A DNA stretch of 16,533 nt from Curvibacter sp. (GCA_003500955.1 DNQP01000278.1:6168-22700), one strand, 5' to 3'; numbered from the stretch's first letter, positions 1-7,398 are shown. Made by a program: numbers and translations. The notes: generated by a model not told the origin, from the sequence alone.

Positions 1-2
1 TC

Positions 3-1094
3 CTCTACCGCACCCGCCTGTCCGAGCAGATGTTCGACGGCCTCTCACCCTGGCTCTCGCGTGTGCCCGGTCGCCTCATGCACACCACCATCCTGGGCTG
101 CGGCATCTTCGGCTCGGTCTCGGGCTCTTCGGCCGCCACCTGCGCCACCATCGCCAAGGTGGCCCTGCCCGAACTCGAGCGCCGCGGCTACGACCGCAAC
201 ATCGCCCTGGGCTCGCTGGCCGCGGCCGGTGGCCTGGGCATTCTGATCCCGCCGTCCATCACCATGGTGGTCTACGCCGTTGCGGCCGACGCCTCGGTGA
301 TCCGCCTCTTCCTCGCGGGTTTCCTGCCGGGCTTTCTGCTCATGGGCCTGTTCTCGGCCTACATCATGTGGTGGAGCCTGCGCAACCCCGCCAAGGTGCC
401 CCCGGCCGAAGCGCCGACCAGTTTCATGGACAAGCTGCGCCGCTCGGGCAGCCTGATCCCCTGCGGCCTGCTCATCGTCTTCATCGTCTGGGTGCTGGTG
501 GCCGGCATCGCCACGGCCACCGAAAGCGCAGCCTGGGGCGTGGTGGGTTCGCTGGCCATCGCCGCGGCCAGCCGCTCGCTGACCTGGCGCAACTTCTGGG
601 ACGGCTTGGCCGGGGCCACGCGCGTGAGCTGCATGATCATGTTCATCCTGGCGGGTGCCGCCTTCCTGACCAAGACCATGGCCTTTACCGGCATCCCGCG
701 CGAACTGGCCGAGTTCGTGCACAGCCTCAACCTCTCGGCCTACGGCCTGATCGCCGTGCTCGTGGTGGTCTACCTGATCCTGGGCACGGCCCTGGACGGG
801 ATCTCCATGATCGTGCTCACGAGCGCCATCGTGCTGCCCATGGTGCAGAGGGCCGGCTTTGATCTGGTCTGGTTCGGCATCTTCATCATCCTGCTGATCG
901 AGATCGCCGAGATCACTCCGCCCGTGGGCTTCAACCTCTTCGTGCTGCAGAACATGACGGGTGTGGACAGCAACCGCATCGCGCGCATCACCCTGCCCTT
1001 CTTCGGCTGCATGATCGCCGCCATCGTGCTGATCACGCTCTTCCCCTCCATCGTGACCAGCGTGCCGAACTGGCTCATGGGTGTGGAGCGCTAG
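3..1094 (+). CDS. dctM: TRAP transporter large permease subunit (DctM family), 5'-truncated by window edge
   Basis: This is the C-terminal part of the large membrane subunit of a tripartite ATP-independent periplasmic transporter, which imports organic acids or similar solutes using an ion gradient and a periplasmic binding protein. The frame is open from the first complete codon at base 3 and the visible part is about 363 residues, so the start lies outside the window; the ATG at 30 is internal. The segment near bases 100-260 carries the DctM signature: a [20 protein letters not shown] stretch followed by [17 protein letters not shown]. Several long hydrophobic helices follow, and a conserved [13 protein letters not shown] motif lies near the end. 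The matching DctP and DctQ genes should lie upstream, outside the window. The substrate cannot be told from this subunit. The family call is very secure; the partner genes are inference. Confidence 0.95.
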   Translation, partial: LYRTRLSEQMFDGLSPWLSRVPGRLMHTTILGCGIFGSVSGSSAATCATIAKVALPELERRGYDRNIALGSLAAAGGLGILIPPSITMVVYAVAADASVIRLFLAGFLPGFLLMGLFSAYIMWWSLRNPAKVPPAEAPTSFMDKLRRSGSLIPCGLLIVFIVWVLVAGIATATESAAWGVVGSLAIAAASRSLTWRNFWDGLAGATRVSCMIMFILAGAAFLTKTMAFTGIPRELAEFVHSLNLSAYGLIAVLVVVYLILGTALDGISMIVLTSAIVLPMVQRAGFDLVWFGIFIILLIEIAEITPPVGFNLFVLQNMTGVDSNRIARITLPFFGCMIAAIVLITLFPSIVTSVPNWLMGVER

Positions 1095-1130
1095 ACGCGC
1101 GTGGGCATGGAGCGCCGGGCCATGGCGGGC

Positions 1131-1143
1131 TAAACTCCCGTCC
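1131..1143 (+). promoter_or_regulatory. Possible -10 element directly in front of crcB (leaderless-type promoter)
   Basis: TAAACT at 1131-1136 resembles a -10 hexamer and sits 7 nt before the crcB ATG at 1144. No Shine-Dalgarno sequence is visible between them. If this -10 is used, transcription would start at or within a base or two of the ATG. No convincing -35 is visible. This is inference from spacing only. Confidence 0.3.
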
Positions 1144-1524
1144 ATGCTCCCTGTCCTCGCCATCTGTCTCGGCGCCTGCGCCGGTGCCCTGCTGCGCTGG
1201 CGGCTCGGCCTGTGGCTCAGCACGCCCGGTGCGCTGCTGCCCTGGGGCACGCTGAGCGCCAACCTCATCGGTGGCTACCTCGTCGGCGTGGCCGTGGCCG
1301 TGTTCCAGGCCCTGCCCCAGCTGGACCCGACCTGGCGTCTGCTGCTCATCACCGGATTTCTCGGTGCGCTGACCACCTTCTCCAGCTTCTCGGCCGAGGT
1401 CGTGGCCATGCTGCAGCAGGCGCGTTACGGCCTGGCGCTGGGCACCGCTTCCCTGCATCTCTTCGGCTCGCTGCTGCTGACCGTGGCCGGGATCAAGAGC
1501 GTCGAACTGGCCCTGGCACGATGA
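1144..1524 (+). CDS. crcB: Fluoride ion channel CrcB/FluC
   Basis: A 126-aa inner-membrane protein of the CrcB/Fluc family, dual-topology dimeric channels that export fluoride and protect the cell from its toxicity. Family hallmarks are visible: [10 protein letters not shown] at the N-terminus (family GxxGAxxRY), [14 protein letters not shown] near residues 39-52 with the conserved Asn, and [15 protein letters not shown] near residues 72-86 with the conserved TTFSSFS stretch. Four hydrophobic helices fit the usual length of about 125 aa. The ATG at 1144 is preferred over an in-frame ATG at 1081, because 1081 would overlap dctM and add a non-conserved Arg/Trp-rich leader. There is no visible Shine-Dalgarno. 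The stop overlaps the start of the next gene (ATGA), so crcB probably heads a three-gene operon. The 49 bp upstream is too short and lacks the conserved layout for a fluoride riboswitch. Confidence 0.95.
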   Translation: MLPVLAICLGACAGALLRWRLGLWLSTPGALLPWGTLSANLIGGYLVGVAVAVFQALPQLDPTWRLLLITGFLGALTTFSSFSAEVVAMLQQARYGLALGTASLHLFGSLLLTVAGIKSVELALAR

Positions 1525-2360
1525 GCACGCCACACGCCCCCGCCACCGGCCGCGTCTACCTCGTGGGTGCCGGCCCGGGCGACCCCGAGCTCTTGACCCT
1601 GCGTGCTGCGCGTCTGCTGGCCCGTGCCGACGTGCTGGTCTACGACAACCTGGTCTCCGACGGCGTGCTCGCGCTGGCCAACCCGAAGGCCGAGCGCATC
1701 TACGCCGGCAAGCGCCGCAACGAACACACCCTGCGCCAGGAACAGATCAATGCCCTGCTGGTACAGCTCGCGCACGAGGGCAAGCAGGTCGTGCGCCTCA
1801 AGGGCGGCGACCCTTTCATCTTCGGCCGCGGCGGCGAGGAGATGCAGAAGCTCGGTGAACAGGGCGTGCCTTTCGAAGTGGTGCCTGGCATCACGGCCGC
1901 CAGTGGCGTGGCCTGCTATGCCGGCATCCCGCTCACGCACCGCGACCATGCGCAGAGCTGCCTCTTCGTCACCGGTCACCTCAAGGACGGCAACCCGGAG
2001 CTCGAATGGCCGACGCTGGTGCGTCCGCAGCAGACCGTGGTGATCTACATGGGCCTGAGCGCCCTGCCCGAGATCTGCCGCCAGCTGATCGCACATGGCG
2101 CCCCGGCCACGCGGCCCATCGCCCTGGTGCAGCACGGCACGCTGGCGACCCAGCGCGTGCTCACGGGCACCCTGGACGACCTGCCGGGTAAGGCGGCGGG
2201 CAGCGGTTTTTCCTCACCCAGTCTGCTCATCGTCGGCGACGTCGTGCGCCTGCACGGCACGCTGGACTGGTTCGACACCGAGACCGGCGCCCAGACGCGC
2301 CTGACCCACGACGAGGCGGCGCAACTGCCGCCCCTCCCCATCTCCGGAGCAAAGACATGA
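1521..2360 (+). CDS. cobA: Uroporphyrinogen-III C-methyltransferase (SUMT)
   Basis: A 279-aa cytoplasmic S-adenosylmethionine-dependent methyltransferase that methylates uroporphyrinogen III at C2 and C7 to give precorrin-2, the branch-point to siroheme and cobalamin. Motifs visible are [18 protein letters not shown] at residues 12-29 (SAM-binding family signature), [18 protein letters not shown] at 90-107 (second signature), [20 protein letters not shown] at 122-141, and a C-terminal [11 protein letters not shown]. The length matches stand-alone SUMT; there is no CysG-type dehydrogenase/chelatase domain. The ATG at 1521 overlaps the crcB stop (ATGA), suggesting translational coupling. The next gene starts inside this gene's stop codon and carries a NirD-like Rieske domain, so a role in supplying siroheme to a nitrite or sulfite reductase encoded elsewhere is plausible, but inferred. 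Confidence 0.95.
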   Translation: MSTPHAPATGRVYLVGAGPGDPELLTLRAARLLARADVLVYDNLVSDGVLALANPKAERIYAGKRRNEHTLRQEQINALLVQLAHEGKQVVRLKGGDPFIFGRGGEEMQKLGEQGVPFEVVPGITAASGVACYAGIPLTHRDHAQSCLFVTGHLKDGNPELEWPTLVRPQQTVVIYMGLSALPEICRQLIAHGAPATRPIALVQHGTLATQRVLTGTLDDLPGKAAGSGFSSPSLLIVGDVVRLHGTLDWFDTETGAQTRLTHDEAAQLPPLPISGAKT

Positions 2361-2986
2361 GCGACGCGCTCGACTACCTCGTCCAGGCCCGGCCCGAAGC
2401 CATGGGCCACTACTTCAGCTTCCTCAAGGACGCGGGCAAGCTGCTCGACCCCAAGACCCGCGCGCTGATCTCCGTCATCACCAAGGTCGACGCGCAGACC
2501 GAACGTGGCCTGCGCCAGTACGTCAAGCGCGCGCTGCGTGAGGGCTGCAGCGGCGCCGAAATCATCGACGCCCTGCTCATGGCCTTTCCCACCCTGGGCC
2601 TGTCCAAGATCGTCTGGGCCACCGACGTCATCCTCGCCATGCAGCTGCCCGAGTTCGCACCCGAGGCGCTCAAGGGCGAGCCGCCGCAGTGGCGCGACGT
2701 GATGGCCGCCCAGGACGTGGCCGATGGCCAGGTCCTGCGCACCGAACATCAAGGCCGCGGCCTCTTCGTCTACCGCGAGGGCAAGACCTACCAGGTCTAC
2801 GACAGCCGCTGCCCGCACCAGAGCACCAACATCCCCGAGCTCGCGCTTCAGGGGCTCCAGCTCACCTGTCCCAAACACGAGTGGCAGTTCGATGTGAGCA
2901 GCGGCAACTGCATCAAGAAGGGTGACACGCCCCTCACCCGCCTGGAAAGCAAGGCGCTCAAGGGGCGGCTGCTGGTGCGCTGGTAG
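2357..2986 (+). CDS. Carboxymuconolactone-decarboxylase-like domain fused to NirD-like Rieske [2Fe-2S] domain
   Basis: A 209-aa soluble protein with two parts. Residues about 15-100 form an all-helical AhpD/CMD-like domain ([20 protein letters not shown], then [20 protein letters not shown] and [11 protein letters not shown]). It lacks the CxxC pair of AhpD peroxidase partners; its only cysteine is C64. Residues about 110-209 form a small Rieske ferredoxin domain like NirD. The cluster ligands C152-x-H154 and C171-x2-H174 are separated by 16 residues, the normal CxH-x(15-17)-CxxH spacing. The start is supported by GGAG at 2346-2349 and by the 4-bp ATGA overlap with cobA. The physiological reaction is unknown; the protein is probably an electron carrier or redox subunit, and the cobA neighbour hints at a siroheme-linked reductase. 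The gene ends 6 bp from the convergent 99-aa gene of the aor operon. Domain calls are firm, function is not. Confidence 0.85.
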   Translation: MSDALDYLVQARPEAMGHYFSFLKDAGKLLDPKTRALISVITKVDAQTERGLRQYVKRALREGCSGAEIIDALLMAFPTLGLSKIVWATDVILAMQLPEFAPEALKGEPPQWRDVMAAQDVADGQVLRTEHQGRGLFVYREGKTYQVYDSRCPHQSTNIPELALQGLQLTCPKHEWQFDVSSGNCIKKGDTPLTRLESKALKGRLLVRW

Positions 2987-2992
2987 AGCGCA

Positions 2993-3292
2993 TCAGCCCC
3001 CACCGCGCTGGGTGTAGAGATCGAAGCGCCGCATGAAAGCCTCCCGCTCGGCATCGGAAACATTCCGAAAGGCAAATCGCACCAACAGACGCGGCAAGCG
3101 CACGAGGGCGATCACGCGCGGCGGCTGGGCTTGCCACTGCAGCTGCAAAGTGCCCGAACCAATCTGCACCTGCGCCTCGCCCTGTCCCTGCTGGTAGCGA
3201 TGCTCGCCCACCGCCGCCGGCAGCCAGGCCAGCCACTCGGCCTCGGTGCAGGCCATGTCGCGCTCGAAGGTTTCGGGGTAGAAGGATTGCAC
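2993..3292 (-). CDS. Conserved-looking 99-aa protein of unknown function with C-terminal Gly-Gly-Gly, last gene of the aor operon
   Basis: I do not recognise a named family. The 99-aa product starts with GTG at 3292, with no strong Shine-Dalgarno. It has an acidic, tryptophan-containing N-terminal helix region (TEAEWLAWLPAAVGEHRY, residues 16-33), then alternating beta-type stretches (EAQVQIGSGTLQLQWQAQ, then RVIALVRLPRLLVRFAFRNV). It closes with an R/D/E-rich helix and the tail RFDLYTQRGGG. There is no signal peptide, membrane segment or cysteine cluster; C15 is the only Cys. The gene is the last in the minus-strand aor run, 52 bp after the MoaD-like gene, with a short repeat in that gap. 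The position suggests a role in maturation or assembly of the tungsten enzyme. The terminal triple glycine recalls ubiquitin-like sulfur carriers but may be coincidence. Confidence 0.75.
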   Translation of the reverse strand: MQSFYPETFERDMACTEAEWLAWLPAAVGEHRYQQGQGEAQVQIGSGTLQLQWQAQPPRVIALVRLPRLLVRFAFRNVSDAEREAFMRRFDLYTQRGGG

Positions 3293-3310
3293 TGGCGCGT
3301 CTTGTACGGA

Positions 3311-3337
3311 GGGCTTCGACAGGCTCAGCCCGAACGG
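3311..3337. repeat. Short dispersed-repeat-like (REP-type) imperfect palindrome between two aor-operon genes
   Basis: The 52-bp gap between the MoaD-like gene and the 99-aa gene contains GGCTTCGACAGGCTCAGCCC followed by GAACGG. The core TTCGACAGGCTCAGCCCGAA has inverted TTCG/CGAA ends and a GGCTGAGCC inner hairpin on the other strand. From memory, near-identical short sequences occur many times between genes in Burkholderiales and other proteobacteria; I could not count copies here, and only one copy was seen in this window. It could fold in the operon mRNA and affect processing or expression of the last gene. Confidence 0.6.
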
Positions 3338-3344
3338 AGGGGGG

Positions 3345-3599
3345 TCAGCCGCCTGCGATCGGCGGCCAGATCGCCAGCACGTCGCCCTCGCTGAGGGTAC
3401 GCGTGGCGCGTTCGGCTGGCGGCACGTAAACGCCGTTGACCAGCACCAGATGCACCAGCTTGTTCGGCAAACCGAAAGGCTCGCTCACCTGGGCGATGGT
3501 GGCACCTGACGCCACGTCGAGCTCGATCCGGTTGTCCCCACGCGCCTGCGGCGGCAGGTAGTCGGTCAGCGAAGCGTAGAGCTTGAAGGTGATCTTCAT
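3345..3599 (-). CDS. aorD: MoaD/ThiS-like sulfur-carrier protein of the aor operon
   Basis: An 84-aa beta-grasp protein of the MoaD/ThiS type. It begins MKITFKLYASLTDYLPP, has the conserved middle LVLVNGVYVPP (residues 51-61) followed by LSEGDVLAIWPPIAGG, and ends in the Gly-Gly that is adenylated and converted to a thiocarboxylate for sulfur transfer. Genes like this commonly accompany tungsten-type aldehyde oxidoreductases, where they are thought to supply dithiolene sulfur for the pterin cofactor. The start at 3599 lies 7 bp after the aorC stop with only a weak ribosome site, so it is probably translated by coupling. A general housekeeping MoaD would be expected elsewhere beside moaE; no moaE is present here, which supports a dedicated role. 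The symbol follows usage for AOR operons and is tentative. Confidence 0.85.
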   Translation of the reverse strand: MKITFKLYASLTDYLPPQARGDNRIELDVASGATIAQVSEPFGLPNKLVHLVLVNGVYVPPAERATRTLSEGDVLAIWPPIAGG

Positions 3600-3606
3600 C
3601 GGCGCA

Positions 3607-4905
3607 TTATCGGCGCCGCTCGTCGCCCGGGCCGTTCCACAGGCCCTGCGCCTGCGCGCTGGCCAGGTAGGCCGGCACCAGCTGGGTGGGATCCTTCAGC
3701 AGCGCGTCCTTCCAGGACCCGAGCTTCACCTGGTCTTCCACCAGGCCGCGCATCACGCCCACGTGCTCCGTCCAGCCCACGCTGTTGCAGCCGACGAGCA
3801 CGTCGTCCTTGAACTGCAGGTTCAGATGGCGCCAGTTGGCCGCGTCGGTCAGCTCCGCCTTCTGGCCACCGCTCACGCCTTGCCAATGGCCGAAACTGGT
3901 GGAGATCAGACCCAGGGTGTCGAGCACGTTGATCTGCGTCACGCCGTGCAGCACGGCACGCTGGCCCGGCCGGTTCTGCAGCGCCATATTGATCGCCGCC
4001 ACGCGCGCCTGCTCGGCCGCATTCGGCTGGATGGCACTCACGATGGCCTGGCCGCTGATCTTGTCAAAAGCCTCGGCGCAGTCGCCCGCGGCATAGATGC
4101 CCGGCACATTGCTCTGCATGTGCTCGTCGGTCAGCACGCCCAGCAGGCACTTGACCCCCGAACCTTCGAGAAAGCCGATGGCCGGCTTCACGCCCGTGGC
4201 GCTGATGACCAGGTCCACGTTCAGCGTCTTGCCGTTGGAGAGTTTCACGTCCAGCGTCTGGCCCTGCCCCTGCGCGATGGACTCCACCTTGGTGCCGGTG
4301 TACACCGTCACGCCCTTGGACTCCACCCACTGCTTGATCATGCCGCCGGCCGCCGGGCCCATCATGCGCGGCACCATGCGGTCGCCCATCTCCACCACGC
4401 TGAGCTGCACGCCGCGCGCGGCCAGCGCTTCCAGGATGATGCAGCCGATGAAGCCCGCGCCCATCTGCAGCACGCGCGCGCCCTTGGCCGCGCGCCCCTG
4501 GATGGCGCGCGCGTCGGCCAGGGTCCAGCAGCTGTGCACGCCGGGCAGCTGGATGCCGGGGATGGGCGCGCTGACGGGTGTGGAGCCGGTGGCAACCAGC
4601 AGCGTGTCGAAGGCCAGGGTGTTGCCGTTGTCCAGCTTCACCGCCTTCGCCTTGACGTCCACGGCCGTCGCGCGCGCCTGCACCGTCTCGATGCGCAGAT
4701 CGCTGTAGTGGCGCGCGCTCTTGCGCAGCAGCGTGCCCTCCTCGCCGATGTTGCCGATCAGCAGGTAGGGGATGGCCATGCGCGAGTACGGCGCCTCGCG
4801 CTCCTCGCCCACCAGGGTGATGCGGTCGCCCGGCGCGTGCTTGCGCAGGGTCTCGGCCGCGATCACGCCCGCCGGGCCGGCGCCCAGGATGACGTGGTGG
4901 TGCAT
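3607..4905 (-). CDS. aorC: FAD-dependent NAD(P)-disulfide-type oxidoreductase, AorC-like subunit of aldehyde oxidoreductase
   Basis: A 432-aa flavoprotein of the pyridine-nucleotide-disulfide reductase fold. Residues 5-35 form the FAD-binding Rossmann motif (GAGPAG at 8-13, acidic end of strand 2 near E34-E35). ATGSTP at 105-110 is the conserved ATG motif, GAGFIG at 149-154 is the second, NAD(P)-binding Rossmann motif, and VPGIYAAGDCAEAF at 267-280 carries the FAD-contacting GD. No CxxxxC redox disulfide is seen, so it resembles NADH oxidase/ferredoxin-reductase types. The ATG at 4905 lies 4 bp after the aorB stop with no strong Shine-Dalgarno, indicating coupling. In the characterised Aromatoleum aromaticum enzyme the equivalent FAD subunit AorC exchanges electrons with NAD+ through the AorA ferredoxin subunit. 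The same role is inferred here from gene order and family. Confidence 0.9.
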   Translation of the reverse strand: MHHHVILGAGPAGVIAAETLRKHAPGDRITLVGEEREAPYSRMAIPYLLIGNIGEEGTLLRKSARHYSDLRIETVQARATAVDVKAKAVKLDNGNTLAFDTLLVATGSTPVSAPIPGIQLPGVHSCWTLADARAIQGRAAKGARVLQMGAGFIGCIILEALAARGVQLSVVEMGDRMVPRMMGPAAGGMIKQWVESKGVTVYTGTKVESIAQGQGQTLDVKLSNGKTLNVDLVISATGVKPAIGFLEGSGVKCLLGVLTDEHMQSNVPGIYAAGDCAEAFDKISGQAIVSAIQPNAAEQARVAAINMALQNRPGQRAVLHGVTQINVLDTLGLISTSFGHWQGVSGGQKAELTDAANWRHLNLQFKDDVLVGCNSVGWTEHVGVMRGLVEDQVKLGSWKDALLKDPTQLVPAYLASAQAQGLWNGPGDERRR

Positions 4906-4909
4906 CGCT

Positions 4910-6757
4910 CTACAACCCCAATCGCTTCTTGGTGTCCGCCGTCGGCCGACCTTCCTTGTCCCAGCCACGCACCTCGTAGTACTTGGGCAGCATCTTGGCC
5001 AGCTCGTTCACCTTGCCCTTGGCCGGGCCGGTCTTGGCGGCTTCGGTCAGCAGGCGCTTGGGCAGCTGGTCGTCCTTGGGCGTCATGCCGGCACGGTTGT
5101 TGAACTCGCGCTCCATGTTCCAGATGCGCTCGCCGATCTTGGTGAGCTCCTCGGTGGTGTAGGCCTCGTCGCAGGCGGCCTGCAGCTGGGGCGCCAGGTC
5201 CTGCACCGTCCAGGCAAAGGTGGTGAAGACACACAGGCCCGAAGAGTCGAAGGCCGCGGTTGCATCCTGGAAGGCCTTGACCAGCTCGGGCTTGCCCTCG
5301 CTCTCCAGCGGATCGGTCTTGACCGGGATACCCAGCACCTCGGACGCGATGGTGTAGCCGCGCAGGTGGCAGGCCCCGCGGTTGCTGGTGGCGTAGGCCA
5401 GGCCGATGCCCTGGATGCTGCGCCCGTCGTAGGCCGGGAACTCCTGGCCCTTGACGCTCATGGACAGATCGGGGTGGCCGTACTTGGCCGTCAAACGCTT
5501 GGAACCCAGCCCGATCTCCTTGCCGAAGCCTTCGCCCCGCGCCGTGATCTCGGTGAAGTGCGCCAGCGCCTGGGCGGAGCCGAAAGGTGCCTCGATGCCG
5601 AGCTGCTCTTTCTTGAGCACGCCCATCTCGTAGAGCTCCATCACCGCGCCCACGGTAGCGCCGAAGCTGATCGGGTCCATGCCGTACTCGTTGCACAGCA
5701 GGTTGGCGTACTGCAGCGCCTCCAGGTCGTTGACACCGTTGGCCGCGCCAAGGGCCCAGGCCGCTTCATACTCCAGGCCGCCCGAGGCGCCCCAGTACTG
5801 CGGCTTGTTCTGGATGGTGAAGTGGTTCTCGTCCATCTTGCTGATGCGGCCGCAGGCGATGGTGCAGCCGAAGCAGGCCTGGTTGGTCACCAGATGCTTC
5901 TTGCCGTCGGTCTTGCGCGGCGTGGCCATGGCCTCGGCCGAGATGTCCTTGGCGCCCTCGAACTGCACGTCGCGGTGGTTGCGCGTGGGTAGCGCGCCCA
6001 CCTCGTTGATCACGTTCATCAGCACCTGGGTGCCATAGGCCGGCAGGCCCTGGCCCGTCACCGCGTTGTCGTGCAGGATCTTCTTCTTCTCGAAGGTGAC
6101 CTGCATGAACTTCTTGGGGTCGCGGATATTGCCCACGCCCTTGGTGCCGCGCACCGCGATGGCCTTCAGGTTCTTGCTGCCTGCCACCGCACCCACGCCC
6201 GAGCGGCCGGCCGCACGGTGCAGGTCGTTGACGATGCTGGCATAGAGCACCTGATTCTCACCCGCCGGGCCGATGCTGGAGACGCGCAGCAGCGGATCCT
6301 GATGTCCCTTCTTGAGCGCCTCCTCGGTCTTCCAGACGCTCTGGCCCCAGAGGTGGCTGGCGTCGCGCAGCTCGGCGACGTCATCGTTCACATAGAGATA
6401 GACCGGCTTCGGAGACTTGCCCTCGAAGATGATCATGTCCCAGCCCGCCATCTTGAGCTCGGCGCCCCAGTAGCCACCCGAGTTGGAGCAGGCGATGGCG
6501 CCCGTCAACGGCCCCTTGGTGATCACGGTATAGCGCCCACCGGTGGACGCCATGGTGCCGGTCAGCGGGCCCGTGGCCCAGATCAGCTTGTTGGCCGGCG
6601 AGAGCGGGTCGACCTTGGCGTCTACCTCTTCGACCAGGTATTTGGAGCCCAGGCCACGCGACCCCACATAGTCACGCGCCCAGTCCATCTTCAACGGCTC
6701 CGACTTGACGGTGCCTTTGCTGAGATCCACACGGAGAATTTTTCCTGCCCAGGACAT
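4910..6757 (-). CDS. aorB: Tungsten-containing aldehyde:ferredoxin oxidoreductase, catalytic subunit
   Basis: A 615-aa enzyme of the tungsten-bispyranopterin AOR family, which interconverts aldehydes and carboxylic acids. The N-terminal cofactor-binding domain is recognisable from GKILRVDLSKGTV onward, with NKLIWATGPLTGT, then SNSGGYWGAELKMAGWDMII at residues 91-110. The [4Fe-4S] ligands are present with family spacing: C295-x2-C298-x3-C302, plus C509 in SSGLCVF far downstream. GGLEYEAAWALG (326-337) and YATSNRGACHLRGY (455-468) are the conserved active-site and pterin-contact segments of domains 2 and 3. Length is typical (600-620 aa). The start at 6757 is fixed by AAGGAG 7 nt upstream, and the gene begins 11 bp after the aorA stop. 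Tungsten rather than molybdenum is inferred from the family. The substrate cannot be deduced from sequence. Confidence 0.95.
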   Translation of the reverse strand: MSWAGKILRVDLSKGTVKSEPLKMDWARDYVGSRGLGSKYLVEEVDAKVDPLSPANKLIWATGPLTGTMASTGGRYTVITKGPLTGAIACSNSGGYWGAELKMAGWDMIIFEGKSPKPVYLYVNDDVAELRDASHLWGQSVWKTEEALKKGHQDPLLRVSSIGPAGENQVLYASIVNDLHRAAGRSGVGAVAGSKNLKAIAVRGTKGVGNIRDPKKFMQVTFEKKKILHDNAVTGQGLPAYGTQVLMNVINEVGALPTRNHRDVQFEGAKDISAEAMATPRKTDGKKHLVTNQACFGCTIACGRISKMDENHFTIQNKPQYWGASGGLEYEAAWALGAANGVNDLEALQYANLLCNEYGMDPISFGATVGAVMELYEMGVLKKEQLGIEAPFGSAQALAHFTEITARGEGFGKEIGLGSKRLTAKYGHPDLSMSVKGQEFPAYDGRSIQGIGLAYATSNRGACHLRGYTIASEVLGIPVKTDPLESEGKPELVKAFQDATAAFDSSGLCVFTTFAWTVQDLAPQLQAACDEAYTTEELTKIGERIWNMEREFNNRAGMTPKDDQLPKRLLTEAAKTGPAKGKVNELAKMLPKYYEVRGWDKEGRPTADTKKRLGL

Positions 6758-6768
6758 GATGTTGCTCC

Positions 6769-7245
6769 TTAAGCCGCAGAGGGTTGATTGCCGAGCTTGT
6801 TGGCCCACTGTTCCATCTTGCCCAGGCCGGTCCAGTTGGCGTCGATGTAGGTGATGGCACCGGTGGGGCAGGCAGTGGCGCAGGCGGGGTCGCCGCCGCA
6901 GAGGTCGCACTTCTGCACCTTGCCGGTCTCCTGCACATAGTTCACGGTGCCGAAAGGGCAGGCGATGGTGCAGACCTTGCAGCCCACACAGGTGGATTCG
7001 TTCACCACCTTGGCGCCCGTGGCCTTGTCCACGGTGATGGCCTCCACCGGGCAGGCGTGCAGGCACCAGGCCTCGTCGCACTGCGTGCAGGTGTAGGGCA
7101 CCTTCTTGCCCGTGTGGTGGAAGTCGAAGACCTTGATCCGGGATTTGGCGGTGGCGAAGGTGCCGTAGTTCTCGAAGGAACAGGCCATTTCGCATTGCAG
7201 ACAGCCGGTGCACTTGTCTGCGTTGATATGCAACACCTTTTGCAT
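6769..7245 (-). CDS. aorA: Ferredoxin-like electron-transfer subunit with four [4Fe-4S] clusters (AorA)
   Basis: A 158-aa polyferredoxin of the DmsB/NrfC/HycB style that probably carries electrons between AorB and AorC. Sixteen cysteines are arranged in four groups: C12-C15-C18-C22, C53-C56-C61-C65, C86-C89-C92-C96 and C113-C116-C122-C126. Three of the groups end in CP, as typical for [4Fe-4S] ferredoxins. No Tat or Sec signal is present, so the complex is cytoplasmic. The start at 7245 is fixed by AAGGAGA about 7 nt upstream (7251-7258 region) and by the conserved MQKVLHINADKCTGC beginning; an open frame extends further upstream but has no homology-like features. It is the first gene of the aor run and faces a divergent regulator across a 201-bp spacer. 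Its stop codon overlaps the aorB ribosome-binding site. Confidence 0.93.
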   Translation of the reverse strand: MQKVLHINADKCTGCLQCEMACSFENYGTFATAKSRIKVFDFHHTGKKVPYTCTQCDEAWCLHACPVEAITVDKATGAKVVNESTCVGCKVCTIACPFGTVNYVQETGKVQKCDLCGGDPACATACPTGAITYIDANWTGLGKMEQWANKLGNQPSAA

Positions 7246-7332
7246 GCGGGTTCTCCTTGGGTCGTTGCGCCGCGGCGCTTTGCCTATGAACGTTGCTGCA
7301 TAGGAATTCTTCGCCCCCACCCCAGGCCAAGG

Positions 7333-7350
7333 ACTAGGGACAACCCTAGT
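7333..7350. promoter_or_regulatory. Perfect inverted repeat ACTAGGG-N4-CCCTAGT, candidate operator of the aor/regulator divergent region
   Basis: Two exact 7-bp arms, 7333-7339 and 7344-7350, are separated by ACAA. The palindrome lies in the 201-bp spacer between aorA (start 7245) and the divergent GAF/HTH regulator gene (start 7447), 88 bp from aorA and 97 bp from the regulator. A dimeric Fis-type HTH protein such as the neighbour would fit a site of this size, but binding by it is inference. The palindrome could instead act as an mRNA hairpin, though no T-run follows it. Confidence 0.5.
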
Positions 7351-7382
7351 GATCCGGCCCAGACGCCCGGTTATTCTCAATT

Positions 7383-7398
7383 TGCAACACAGCACCCA
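7383..7398 (-). promoter_or_regulatory. Weak sigma-54-like -24/-12 motif facing aorA
   Basis: Read on the minus strand, this is TGGGTGCTGTGTTGCA. The invariant GG and GC dinucleotides have the correct -24/-12 spacing, and the -12 box TTGCA is complete, but the -24 box keeps only TGG of TGGCAC. It points toward aorA about 140 bp away. The divergent regulator lacks the ATPase needed to activate sigma-54, so if real it would need another activator. A chance match is quite possible. Confidence 0.25.

Noticed and set aside
1095..1143. Possible fluoride riboswitch before crcB
   Set aside because: Only 49 bp are available and no pseudoknot-like conserved layout is visible.
45..1268. A 407-codon open frame on the minus strand across dctM
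   Set aside because: Low-complexity His/Gly/Asp/Arg-rich shadow of a clear TRAP permease gene; no motifs and no ribosome site.
3583..5103. A 506-codon open frame on the + strand across the aorC region
   Set aside because: It lies antisense to aorC, which has full FAD-family motifs. The + strand product is His/Arg/Ala-rich with no domain pattern, as expected of a GC-rich shadow frame.
6758..7330. N-terminal extension of the aorB frame to 7330
   Set aside because: The extension overlaps aorA in another frame, whereas the ATG at 6757 has a strong ribosome site and begins the conserved AOR N-terminus.
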